A stretch of DNA of 64,000 nucleotides from Brachybacterium equifaecis (GTDB lineage: Bacteria > Actinomycetota > Actinomycetes > Actinomycetales > Dermabacteraceae): positions 1 to 64,000 of the forward strand of contig NZ_JAKNCJ010000009.1 of NCBI RefSeq assembly GCF_023509525.1, written 5' to 3'. The notes under the pieces are model-generated. The model was given only the letters and a program-made list of their open reading frames with translations. It had not been told where the DNA came from and ran no database searches. The translations under genes were made by a program, and so were the position numbers. Positions 25,005-32,970 of this stretch are shown here, one piece after another. Position 1 is the stretch's first letter. Each line of letters opens with the position of its first letter.

Positions 25005-26594
25005 TCAGCTGCCCCCGTCGCTCGCGCCCGTGCCGACGCCAGCGCCCGTGCCCGCGCCGCCGGGCTGCCCCGCACTCGCCGAACTCGACGTCCCGTCCAG
25101 CGCGGCGAGGATCGCGTCGGCATCGGACTGGACGTCGTCGGCCGAGATCAGAGCGGACGCCGTATCCGTCAGCACCTTCGCACGAGCCTCGACGATCGCC
25201 TTCGCCGCGCCCGTGTCCACGAGGTCCGTGCGCAAGGTCGCGGCCTGCTCGGTGACGAGCTGTGAGAACGTCGAATCCGCGGCGAAGCGCGTGGCCAGGA
25301 TGTTCTTCCCGCCCATGCCGCCGCCGCGACCAGCTCCGCCCTGGCCGGCGGCCTGACCGGCGCCCTGGGCTCCGGCTGCCGGAGCTGCGCCGCCCGCGTC
25401 CGACGGGGCTGCGGCGCCGTCGGGCGCGCTTCCATCTGGCATAGCGCCGCCGGGCATCGCCCCGGCGGGCGGTGCGCCACGCTGGCCGTCCTGGGTCCCG
25501 CCCATCCCGCCGGGACCCCTGCCACCGCCCTGGCCGCCCCCGCCGGGGCCGACGCCGAAGGCCATGTTGTGGTCCCAGGCGACCACCGTCATCGTGCCCG
25601 CGTCGGGCCCGTAGTAGAGGTAGGAGTTGTTGCCGGGGCCGTCGATGTCGTCGAAGTTGCCGATCAGGTCCTCGAAGGCGAGGTAGCGGGCGAAGGCGTC
25701 GACGTCGAGATGCTGGGAGAGCTCCGATGCGAACGCGGAGTCGTCGGCCTCGTTGACGAACTTCAAGAACGCGGCGAGCGGGGCGTAGTTCTCCTCCCCG
25801 CCCTCGACGTCGAACACGCCGTCGTAGTCCTCGGCGGCATCGCCGCGGTAGCTGTAGTCGCCGCCCGCTTCCGCTTTGAAGAGCGTGCCGTCGGCCGAGA
25901 ACACCGAGGTCATCCACGCGGTGTCGAGGAACTCGAGGATCAGGCGCAGCTGCGGGGCGCCGCCGTTGACGGTGAGGGAGGCGGGGGAGGAGAGCTGCGA
26001 GGCGAGGCCGGCATTCGCGAGCATGTCCAGGGCCACCGCCTCGTTCAGGGCGCTCGCGGTCGTGCTGTCGCGCACGACGATGTCGGCGGCGCCGTCGAGG
26101 CTCTGCCCCTCGACGTTCTTGTCCAGGCGGATGCGCCAGGGGAGGGTCGCCGGGTCGGTGTCGGCGGTGATGCCCTCCAGCGAGGAGTTGCCCTTGAGCG
26201 TGAAGCCGACGTTCTCGAAGCTCTGGCCGTCGATGACGGCGGTGCCGGTGATCCACTCCTTGTCGGAGCTCGCGAGGAACGCCTCGAGCATCGCGGAGAG
26301 CTCGGCCGCGTCGATCGTGAGATCGATCGTGTGCAGGACGCTCGGATCCCACAGGGAGCTGGCCTAGGTGCGCTCGGCGCTGCCGTCCACCGAGGTGAGC
26401 GCCGCGACGCCGGACAAGGAGCCGGTCGTGGATCCGCAGGCGGCCAGCGCCGTCGCACCGCCGCCGGCGAGCAGGGCCGACAGCAGCAGGCTGCGGCGGG
26501 AGAAGCGGGCCGCGCTGCGAGAGGGGGCGGCGTCGGCGGGGTGAGCGGACTGAGCGGGGCGGGCGGAGCGGGCGGGTCGGGTGGAGCGGGGCAC
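25005..26594 (-). pseudogene. CotH-kinase-family lipoprotein interrupted by an in-frame amber codon
   Basis: One continuous frame of 530 codons apart from a single TAG at 26364-26366. Upstream part: GTG start at 26594 (GGAGG five bases before), a twin-Arg-like FSRRSLLL stretch and lipobox ALAACGS. Downstream part: DPSVLHTIDLTIDAAEL, GFTLKGNSSL, LSSPASLTVNGG, LILEFLDTAWM, YLAFEDLIGNFDDIDG, NNSYLYYG and VAWDHNMAFG, the CotH/spore-coat kinase domain, followed by a Gly/Pro/Ala-rich segment and a helical tail. The stop separates the signal peptide from the catalytic domain, and the next ATG (26291) would give a leaderless, truncated domain. Either a recent nonsense mutation or a sequence error (CAG to TAG would do). 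Confidence 0.8.
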
Positions 26595-26921
26595 TGGAAC
26601 CTCCGTGCGATCGTCGGAGAAGCCATCGGACCGCGCGCACCTGTCGGCGAGCTATGCGGGAGGTAGGGCGGGGCTGTCTGTTCGGGGAGGGCGAGTTCTG
26701 GGGCGTCGGACCCGGGTACGCGCTGCGGCCTGGCAACGCCAGACCCCGGAACACGCTGCGGCCCGCTCCGGTACCTTTCCGCGACGCGAAAGGTACCGGA
26801 GCGGGCCGCAAGCAGGCCGCGCTGAGCAGGCCGCAAGCGGCCGCCCTGAGCGGGCGGCAAGCACGTCGCGCTTGGCGGCCCGCGCCGGCTCAGGGCCGGC
26901 GGCGGGCGCTCCGTCCGGGGA
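26595..26921. other. Intergenic region with family A palindrome and short tandem repeats
   Basis: 327 bp between the CotH-like gene start and the DUF4282 gene end. No gene is credible. It contains a perfect family A palindrome (26758-26809), directly followed by three imperfect ~25-bp direct repeats (26804-26877, consensus beginning GGCCGCAAGC). The remainder is GC-rich with no clear motif. Confidence 0.6.
26758..26809. repeat. Palindromic repeat family A, copy 2 (perfect)
   Basis: Two perfectly complementary 22-base arms (left arm runs GCGGCCCGCTCC then GGTACCTTTC) separated by the 8-base loop CGCGACGC. It lies downstream of the minus-strand DUF4282 gene. It is the cleanest member of family A. 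Confidence 0.8.
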
Positions 26922-27482
26922 TCAGCCCCGCGTCTTCAGCTGGTCGACGATCTCGGTGGTGTTCTGCGAGGTGCGGATCGTGGCGACCACGAACTCGAGG
27001 CCCACGCGCAGCAGGAGGATCGTCAGCACGGGGAAGATCCAGCCGAACACGAGGTACAGCAGGAACGGCCAGATGGAGAAGTCGTCGTAGTAGCTCATGC
27101 CGGCGCCCATGATGAGCGACATGATGAGGCCGCCCACGTAGTTCAGGATCGCCCAGGCGATGCCGATGATGTAGAAGACCTGCACGAAGCGGATCGTCAC
27201 GAAGTGGCGGAACGAGAAGTCGAAGATCGCGCCGAAGAAGCCCTTTGCCGTGGTGCCTGCGCCCGTCGGCTGTCCGCCCGTGTGGGTGCCGGCCGACGGC
27301 GAGCCGGGGTAGCCGGTGCCGTAGGCGCCGACCGCGGGATCGCTCGCGGGAGCCGCGGGGGACTGCGCGGTGCTCGACGCGCCCCAGGGGTCCTGGAAGG
27401 GAGCTGCAGGCGCGCCCTCGCTGCGCGGAGCGGCGGAGGAGCCCTGGTGGGGCTCGGGCTGGGTGTACGGGGACTGCGTCAT
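26922..27482 (-). CDS. DUF4282 domain-containing membrane protein
   Basis: 186 residues. The first ~80 residues are Pro/Ser/Gly/Gln-rich and disordered; then KGFFGAIFDFSFRHFVTIRFVQVFYIIGI opens the DUF4282 domain with two or three hydrophobic helices (FVQVFYIIGIAWAIL; PFLLYLVFGWIFPVLTILLLRVGLEF) and the family ending VVATIRTSQNTTEIVDQLK. Function is unknown; proteins of this kind are common in actinobacteria and probably sit in the cytoplasmic membrane. Start at ATG 27482 (GAGGCACCCC before it) rather than the open frame at 27524. Confidence 0.8.
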   Translation of the reverse strand: MTQSPYTQPEPHQGSSAAPRSEGAPAAPFQDPWGASSTAQSPAAPASDPAVGAYGTGYPGSPSAGTHTGGQPTGAGTTAKGFFGAIFDFSFRHFVTIRFVQVFYIIGIAWAILNYVGGLIMSLIMGAGMSYYDDFSIWPFLLYLVFGWIFPVLTILLLRVGLEFVVATIRTSQNTTEIVDQLKTRG

Positions 27483-27596
27483 GGGGTGCCTCGATCGGGG
27501 AGGGGAGGGATGCCGCGCGGGCATTTCGGGCGCGGTTGGACTCTCAACACTAACCTTTCTGCTCCTGTGTCGGGCGGCCCCGTCCAGGCCCCGCTC

Positions 27597-28733
27597 TCAC
27601 CCCCGCCCGAGCTGCTGCGACAGCGGGCAGGCCCACACGTCGAGACCGCCGCGACCGGCCTGGTTGATGTATTCCGCGACCTCGCGGTACGAGCGGCCGA
27701 GCGGGGTCTCGTGGTACGCGACGCCGAGGCTGCGGCAGTACTCGCGCACGATCGGCGCCGCGCGGCGCAGGTTCGGGCGCGCCATCGAGGGGAAGAGGTG
27801 ATGCTCGATCTGGAGGTTCAGCCCGCCCATGAGCACGTCGACCATCCGCCCGCCGGAGATGTTCCTGCTCATGAGCACCTGGCGGCGCAGGAAGTCGACC
27901 TTCACGCCCTTGGGGAGGATCGGCATGCCGATGTGGTTCGGCGCGAAGGCGAGCCCCATGCAGAGGCCGAACACGCCGAGCTCGACCGCGGCGAACGCGA
28001 GCGCCTTGCCCGGCGAGAGCACCAGGAAGATCAGCGCGAAGAACGCGACCAGTCGCACCGCGATGAAGGTGAGCTCGACCGCGCGCCGCTTGATCGGCCG
28101 CTTCGACAGCAGGCGGGAGATGCCCTGGACGTGCAGGTTCACGCCCTCCAGGAGCAGCAGCGGGAAGAAGAACAGGCCCTGGCGAGCCGTCAGCCAGCGG
28201 CCGAGGCGGGTCCGGCGGGCCTGTGCGTCGCCGGGCGCGAACACGAGCACGCCGGGGGCGATGTCGGGATCGGTGCCGACGGTGTTCGGCGAGCCGTGGT
28301 GCTTGGAGTGCTTGCCGTTCCACCAGCCGAGCCCCATGCCCGCGCCGAGGTTCACCACCAGCAGCGAGACCCACTCGTTCCACCGGGCCGACGCGAAGAT
28401 CTGCCGGTGCGCGGCGTCGTGCCCGAGGAACGCGACCTGCGTCATGAGCAGGGCGAACGCGGCGGCGATCAGCATCTGCCACCACGAGTCGCCGATCAGC
28501 AGGAACGCGACCACGAGAGCGGCCCCGATCAGCGGCAGGCCGATGAGGCGGCGCCAGTAGTGCCCGTAGGCCCGCTGCAGCAGCCCCGCGCTCTTGATGC
28601 GGGCGCTGAGCGCGGTGAAGTCCGACAGGTGCGCGTTCGGGGCGCGGCGCGGGGCCCCGGCCGGGGCGGGCGCCGCGGCGCCGTCGGCCGACGGAGAGGG
28701 CAGGGGGGAGGGGAATGCGGAGGATGCGGTCAT
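27597..28733 (-). CDS. Membrane fatty acid desaturase (acyl-CoA/linoleoyl desaturase type)
   Basis: 378 residues. The three histidine boxes that bind the diiron centre are present: GHDAAHRQIF (near 105), HSKHHGSPN (near 144) and QIEHHLFPS (near 310). Four to five hydrophobic helices lie between them. The QxxHH form of the third box, with no cytochrome b5 domain, is that of front-end-type desaturases, though actinobacterial members such as DesA3-like acyl-CoA delta-9 enzymes share the architecture. It would introduce a cis double bond into fatty acyl chains in the membrane, using O2 and an external electron donor. A Pro/Ala-rich N-terminal 30 residues precede the domain. The downstream DUF4282 gene is on the same strand. 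Confidence 0.87.
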   Translation of the reverse strand: MTASSAFPSPLPSPSADGAAAPAPAGAPRRAPNAHLSDFTALSARIKSAGLLQRAYGHYWRRLIGLPLIGAALVVAFLLIGDSWWQMLIAAAFALLMTQVAFLGHDAAHRQIFASARWNEWVSLLVVNLGAGMGLGWWNGKHSKHHGSPNTVGTDPDIAPGVLVFAPGDAQARRTRLGRWLTARQGLFFFPLLLLEGVNLHVQGISRLLSKRPIKRRAVELTFIAVRLVAFFALIFLVLSPGKALAFAAVELGVFGLCMGLAFAPNHIGMPILPKGVKVDFLRRQVLMSRNISGGRMVDVLMGGLNLQIEHHLFPSMARPNLRRAAPIVREYCRSLGVAYHETPLGRSYREVAEYINQAGRGGLDVWACPLSQQLGRG

Positions 28734-28871
28734 CGGAGGCTCCTGCTGCGGTAGAACAGCGGCTGCCGTCCAGGTGGACCGCTCTCGACAGTACGGGCCC
28801 GCCGCCGGTTACCGGCGGGTCCGGCGAATACTGCTCACCCCTCGGACGCGGTCGGGCCGTCGCGCCCTCGG

Positions 28872-28923
28872 CAGGCCCGCTCCGGTACCTTTGCGCGACG
28901 CGAAGGGTACCTGGGCGGGCCGC
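28872..28923. repeat. Palindromic repeat family A, copy 3
   Basis: Arms GCCCGCTCCGGTACCTTTGC and its imperfect complement CGAAGGGTACCTGGGCGGGC around a short loop. It lies between the desaturase gene start and the 3' end of the 45-codon gene, just past that gene's terminator hairpin. Confidence 0.7.
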
Positions 28924-28973
28924 AATCGGCCGGCGCCGCCACCAGCACCGCCCGCTCCGTCCCCGCCCACGGA

Positions 28974-29011
28974 AGCGGCCCCGCATCCGGTGATCCGGGT
29001 GCGGGGCCGCT
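28974..29011 (-). terminator. Strong hairpin downstream of the 45-residue protein gene
   Basis: Perfect 12-base arms AGCGGCCCCGCA / TGCGGGGCCGCT, with CCGG pairs continuing inside the loop. It begins 18 bp past the stop at 29029. There is no T-run, as is common in high-GC actinobacteria. Confidence 0.6.
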
Positions 29012-29028
29012 CGGCGCGAGGGCGAGGC

Positions 29029-29166
29029 TCAGGAATCGGCCTTCTGGGCGTCGTCCGTGGTGGTCTGCGCCTGAGCGTCCTCGGTGGTCTCGCCCTCCTG
29101 GGGCATCTCCTCCGACGCGCTCTTCTCGAGGTTCTCGCCCTCGTGCAGGTCGTTGTTGTCGTTCAT
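29029..29166 (-). CDS. Small acidic hypothetical protein (45 residues)
   Basis: MNDNNDLHEGE start followed by a Glu/Asp/Thr/Gln-rich, hydrophilic sequence ending DDAQKADS; strongly acidic, no membrane segment, probably disordered. The start is well supported by AAGGAGGCAGAG immediately before ATG 29166, and a terminator hairpin follows, so this is a real small gene although I recognise no family. A longer in-frame extension to 29289 has no ribosome-binding site and unrelated composition. It is divergent from the GPP34 gene at 29406. Confidence 0.65.
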   Translation of the reverse strand: MNDNNDLHEGENLEKSASEEMPQEGETTEDAQAQTTTDDAQKADS

Positions 29167-29405
29167 CTCTGCCTCCTTCGCCCGGGGAACTGCGGATGCG
29201 CCCAATCTACGCCGCAGTGCCTGAGCGGTGCGAGGGGCACTCGGATCTCGTCCCTCCGTCGGCCCCCCCCGTCGGCCCCGCCCCTCCATCGGCCCCGCCC
29301 CTCCCTCGGCCCCGCGCCTCCGTCGGCCCCGCGCAGCCCCAGCGCCACGCGCATGCCGCGAACCGCCTGGATGCGCCTGCCGGCCATGCCCGGCACACTG
29401 CTCGC

Positions 29406-30104
29406 ATGACGAACCGCCCGCCCCTGACCGCCGAGGCCTTCCTCCTGCTCACCGACGACCGCGGCAGGGTCGAATCCGCGGAGCGGCGCCGCCACGCGAT
29501 CGCAGCCGCAGCCCTGATGGAGCTCGCCCTGCGCGGCCGGATCGCGATCACCCGGGACGAGACGGGCACCGCCCGGATCCTCGACGCCTCGCCGGTGGGG
29601 ATCCCGGAGCTCGACCAGGCCCTCGCCGCGCTCGCCGACCTGCCGGGCGCCCGACTGGATGCGGTGATCCGCCACCCGAGCATGGACCTCGTGGAGGCGA
29701 CCGCGGGCAACCTCATCGCCAGCGGCGCGATCGAGCGCAGGAGCGGACTGCTCGGCGCCGCCTACCCCGCGCGCGACCGCGCCCTCAAGGGCGCTCTGCA
29801 GGCACACCTCGGCGGGATCCTCGACGGACGCGCCGAGGCCTCGGCCCAGGATCTGCTCCTGCTGGACCTGCTGATCCCGGCGGAGCATCTGCACGATGTC
29901 CTCGGGCGCCTCGCGGGGGGCCTGAAGGGGCGCAGGCTCACCGAGCGGATCGTAGAGCTGACGAGCGGCAGCCCTGCTGTCGCCGCCCTCGGCCCGGCGG
30001 GTGAGGAGCTGCGCGTGATCAGCCTCTGCCTGTGGTCGGTGGACACCTCGCCCGCGGCGCTGACCCTGCTGGCGAGTCGGATCTGGGACACCCCGCCCGC
30101 CTGA
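29406..30104 (+). CDS. GPP34 (Golgi phosphoprotein 3-like) family protein, copy 1
   Basis: 232 residues, helical GPP34/GOLPH3 fold: LTAEAFLLLTDDRGR, RRRHAIAAAALMELALRGRIAI, VGIPELDQALAAL, VEATAGNLIASGAIERRSGLLGAAYPARD and LKGALQAHLGGIL are the recognisable blocks. Eukaryotic GOLPH3 binds PI4P and glycosyltransferase tails; bacterial members are abundant in actinobacteria but their role is unproven, possibly peripheral membrane binding. ATG 29406 matches the paralogue's start exactly (MTNR.PLTAE). No ribosome-binding site is evident; a CACACT hexamer lies seven bases upstream. Copy 2 follows 113 bp downstream. Confidence 0.85.
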   Translation: MTNRPPLTAEAFLLLTDDRGRVESAERRRHAIAAAALMELALRGRIAITRDETGTARILDASPVGIPELDQALAALADLPGARLDAVIRHPSMDLVEATAGNLIASGAIERRSGLLGAAYPARDRALKGALQAHLGGILDGRAEASAQDLLLLDLLIPAEHLHDVLGRLAGGLKGRRLTERIVELTSGSPAVAALGPAGEELRVISLCLWSVDTSPAALTLLASRIWDTPPA

Positions 30105-30217
30105 ACCCGCCCCGCTGAGCAGCCCCGCTGGGCTGCCCCGGCGAACGGCCGGTGAACACTGCCGGGCCTGAGACCTCGCTGGGTGCGCGGCAGGATCGCC
30201 CTCCCGAGACTGCCCCC

Positions 30218-30898
30218 ATGACGAACCGTGCGCCCCTGACCGCCGAGATCTTCCTCCTGCTGACCGATGACCGCGGGAAGTCCGCGGCGTCCGACACCCG
30301 CACCCACGCGATCGCCGCCGCCGCCATCGCCGACCTCGCCCTGCGCGGCCGCATCGCCTTCAGCGAGGAGAAGAATCCCCGCATCGAGATCCTCGACTCC
30401 GCGCCGACGGGCATCCCCGAGCTCGACCAGGCCCTCGCCGCGCTCGCCGAGATGCCCCGCAAGCGCATCGACGCGATCGTGCAGAACCGCCGGATGAACC
30501 TCGTGGAGGCCACTGCCGGTCCGCTCATCGACTCCGGCGCCATCGAGCGGAAGGACGGCCTGTTCAGCGCGTCCTTCCCGGAGCGCGATGGCGCCCTCGA
30601 GGACGCCCTGCGCGCGCATCTGGCCGACATCGTCACCGGTCGCGCGCAGCCCGACGAGCGCGACGTGGTGCTCCTGCAGTTCCTGCGCTCAGCCGATATC
30701 GCGCACGCGATCCTGAAGGACGACGTCCCCGAGCTCAGCCGCCGCGAGCTCGACCGGCGCATCACCGAGCTGGCCGCGGAGAGCCCCGCCGCGCGGGCGC
30801 TCGGGAAGATCGGCGAGGACCTCGAGGCCGTTCTCCTCACGATGTTCGTGATCAACCCCAGCGCGACGAACGCGGCGCTGCTGATGAGCCGCAGCTGA
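30218..30898 (+). CDS. GPP34 family protein, copy 2
   Basis: 226 residues, clearly paralogous to the preceding gene: MTNRAPLTAEIFLLLTDDRG, THAIAAAAIADLALRGRIAF, GIPELDQALAALAEMP, VEATAGPLIDSGAIERKDGLF and a shared helical C-terminus. Divergence in the last third (ERDVVLLQFLRSADIAHAIL versus AQDLLLLDLLIPAEHLHDVL) shows an old duplication. The frame is open from 30152 but conservation with copy 1 fixes the start at ATG 30218. Same strand and close spacing suggest co-expression. Function is unknown beyond the family fold. Confidence 0.85.
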   Translation: MTNRAPLTAEIFLLLTDDRGKSAASDTRTHAIAAAAIADLALRGRIAFSEEKNPRIEILDSAPTGIPELDQALAALAEMPRKRIDAIVQNRRMNLVEATAGPLIDSGAIERKDGLFSASFPERDGALEDALRAHLADIVTGRAQPDERDVVLLQFLRSADIAHAILKDDVPELSRRELDRRITELAAESPAARALGKIGEDLEAVLLTMFVINPSATNAALLMSRS

Positions 30899-30964
30899 TG
30901 AGCTGCGACTGAAGGCCCGCTGCCGAGGCTCTGCCTCAGCAGGCGCTGCCTCAGCAGGCCCTGC

Positions 30965-31645
30965 TCAGCGCTGCCGCGCTCTCCGCACCGCCGCGTCCCG
31001 CGCCCACATCGCCGCTGACAGCAGCATCATCACCGCGAGGATGATCGCGGCCATCCGCAGCGCCTGCGGGTAGCCGAGCACACCGGCGTCGATGAAGCCG
31101 TAGGGGTACCAGGCGGTGATCGCGCCGCGCAGCAGGGTCACGGCCGCATAGAGCAGCGGGAACACCGCGGCTGCGACGAGGTCCCGCAGCCGCAGCAGTC
31201 CGAAAGGTCCGGTCAGGAGCCACGCCAGCGGGGCGAGCCAGGGGATCGCGACGTGCTGGATCCCGTCGGTGATGACGTGCAGCCCCTGCGGGTCATCAAA
31301 GGGCCGCAGCAGGAACCAGTGCACGACCCCGGTGATGACGATCCCCGCGACCGCATTCATCAGCAGCGCCCGCAGCACAGGGCCGAGCGCCCGGCCCAGC
31401 ATCAGCGGGATCGCGACGATCGCGACCAGCAGGTTCGTGAGGATCGTGAAGTAGGAGAAGAGCCGAGCGAGCGCCTGGCTGAGGCTCTGCCCGCTGACAC
31501 CGGTGACGGCTTCGGTCACGGTGAGCGAGGTCGCCATGCACAGCCCGACCACGGAGAGCACCGCGACCGCGCCCCACGCGAGCCGTGCCGGGCCTGTGGC
31601 CGGTCCGGTGCCCGTGCCCGTCGGCGTCTGGAGAGTCGCTGTCAT
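30965..31645 (-). CDS. Pr6Pr family membrane protein
   Basis: 226 residues, about six hydrophobic helices (for example AWGAVAVLSVVGLCMATSLTV, LVAIVAIPLMLGRALGPVL, HVAIPWLAPLAWLLTG, AAIILAVMMLLSAAMWA). The motif FSYFTILTNLLVAI followed by HVITDGIQHVAIPWLAPLAWLL and YPYGFIDAGVLGY is typical of the Pr6Pr (FAR-17a/AIG1-like) family of unknown biochemical function. Its ATG overlaps the glgC stop by four bases, so it is translationally coupled to glgC on the minus strand. The N-terminal Thr/Gly-rich 20 residues are not conserved. Confidence 0.78.
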   Translation of the reverse strand: MTATLQTPTGTGTGPATGPARLAWGAVAVLSVVGLCMATSLTVTEAVTGVSGQSLSQALARLFSYFTILTNLLVAIVAIPLMLGRALGPVLRALLMNAVAGIVITGVVHWFLLRPFDDPQGLHVITDGIQHVAIPWLAPLAWLLTGPFGLLRLRDLVAAAVFPLLYAAVTLLRGAITAWYPYGFIDAGVLGYPQALRMAAIILAVMMLLSAAMWARDAAVRRARQR

Positions 31646-32886
31646 GCGCTCGCCGCCGTGCCGTCGGAGCTGCCGCCGACCTCGTCGACCTCCGCGACCG
31701 CGCCGTCGGGCCCGATCACGGTGACCTGCCCCTCGGCGCCCACCTCGCGGATCCCGTCGGCCCTCCCGGAGGTGCCCCCGGTGCCGAGCTCCGCGCCGTC
31801 AGCGCCGGGCTCCGCCGGGCCGACGACCTGCGCGCCGACGTCCACGATGCAGCCCTTCAGGTGCACCCCGGCGCCCACGCGCGCCCCGTCCAGGAGCACG
31901 CAGTCGGTGACCTCGGCGCCCGGATCGACGCGGGCGCCGGGGCTGAGCACGCTGCGGCGCACGGTCCCGGCGACGCTGGAGCCCGCCGCGAGCAGCGACT
32001 CGGAGACCACCGCCCCCTCCTCGACCTTCGCCGGGAGCAGCTGCGGCTGGGCGGAGCGGATCGGCCAGTCGGCGTCATCGAGCGCCGGGCCCATGCCGTC
32101 GAGGATGTGCATGTGCGCGCGCCAGTACGACTCGATCGTGCCGATGTCGCGCCAGTACCCCTCGAGGCGGTGCTCGACCGTGCGGCGGTTCTCGACGAAC
32201 CAGGGCACGAGGTCGTCGCCGTAGTCCTCCAGGCCGCTCTCCTTCGCGCCGGGACCTGCGCCGAGCTCCTCGAGCGCCTCCACGAGCGCGTCGGCGCCGA
32301 AGCAGAACACCTCGGTGGCGACGAGATCCGTCGGCGGCTCCTCCGGCTTGTACCAGAACGCGCTCACCCGCCCGCGCGGTGTCGCCTTCACGACGCCGTG
32401 GCGGGAGGCGTCATCATCGTGCGACGTGGTGACGATCGTCAGGTCGGCCTTCGCATCCGTGTGCGTGGCGATGACGTCGCGCAGGTCCAGCGTGTAGAGG
32501 TGGTCGGCGCTCAGCACGAGCACGAGGTCCGCGCCGAACGCGGCGATCTGCTCGCGGAAGCGCCACAGGCTGTCGCTGTTGCCGGTCGCGAAGCCCTCGC
32601 CCGGGCCGCCCGTGAACGGGGCCAGGATCTGCAGGCCGCCGTGGCTGCGGTCCAGATCCCAGGGCCGACCCGCCGAGAGATGCGCGTTCAGCGTGTGCGG
32701 GAGGTACTGCTCGACGATCCACACATCCGAGATCTGCGAGTTCGCGAGGTTCGACAGCGCCACGTCGATCAGCCGGTAGCTCCCGGCGACGCGCAGCGAG
32801 GGCTTCGCGCGCGCGGCGGTGAGCACGTCCATGCGCGAGCCCTCCCCGCCGGCCAGGATGATCGCGAGCGTGCGGGGGATGCGCAT
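31642..32886 (-). CDS. glgC: Glucose-1-phosphate adenylyltransferase family protein (GlgC-like)
   Basis: 414 residues. Nucleotidyltransferase domain with ILAGGEGSRMDVLTAARAKPS, YRLIDVALSNLANSQI, DLVLVLSADHLYTLD and YWRDIGTIESYWRAHM, then a left-handed beta-helix with hexapeptide repeats (SVAGTVRRSVLSPGARVDPG, VLLDGARVGAGVHLKGCIV). GlgC makes ADP-glucose for glycogen synthesis. The first motif is slightly divergent from canonical GlgC (GEGSRMDVL instead of GEGKRLxPL), and the C-terminal ~65 residues are low-complexity, so a paralogue with altered regulation is possible. Start ATG 32886. Divergent from the AI-2E-family gene. Confidence 0.82.
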   Translation of the reverse strand: MRIPRTLAIILAGGEGSRMDVLTAARAKPSLRVAGSYRLIDVALSNLANSQISDVWIVEQYLPHTLNAHLSAGRPWDLDRSHGGLQILAPFTGGPGEGFATGNSDSLWRFREQIAAFGADLVLVLSADHLYTLDLRDVIATHTDAKADLTIVTTSHDDDASRHGVVKATPRGRVSAFWYKPEEPPTDLVATEVFCFGADALVEALEELGAGPGAKESGLEDYGDDLVPWFVENRRTVEHRLEGYWRDIGTIESYWRAHMHILDGMGPALDDADWPIRSAQPQLLPAKVEEGAVVSESLLAAGSSVAGTVRRSVLSPGARVDPGAEVTDCVLLDGARVGAGVHLKGCIVDVGAQVVGPAEPGADGAELGTGGTSGRADGIREVGAEGQVTVIGPDGAVAEVDEVGGSSDGTAASA

Positions 32887-32970
32887 GAGGCGGCCTTTCG
32901 AGGGGAGCAGTGCGCCCAGGCTATCCGGGCGACTCCTCGCCCTCCGCTCTGCGCGCTCTACGATCCATGC

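Noticed and set aside
24046-26811. A 921-codon minus-strand open frame
   Set aside because: It is out of frame with the CotH-like gene and antisense to the APH-type gene; composition is Arg/Gly/Pro-rich with no recognisable domain.
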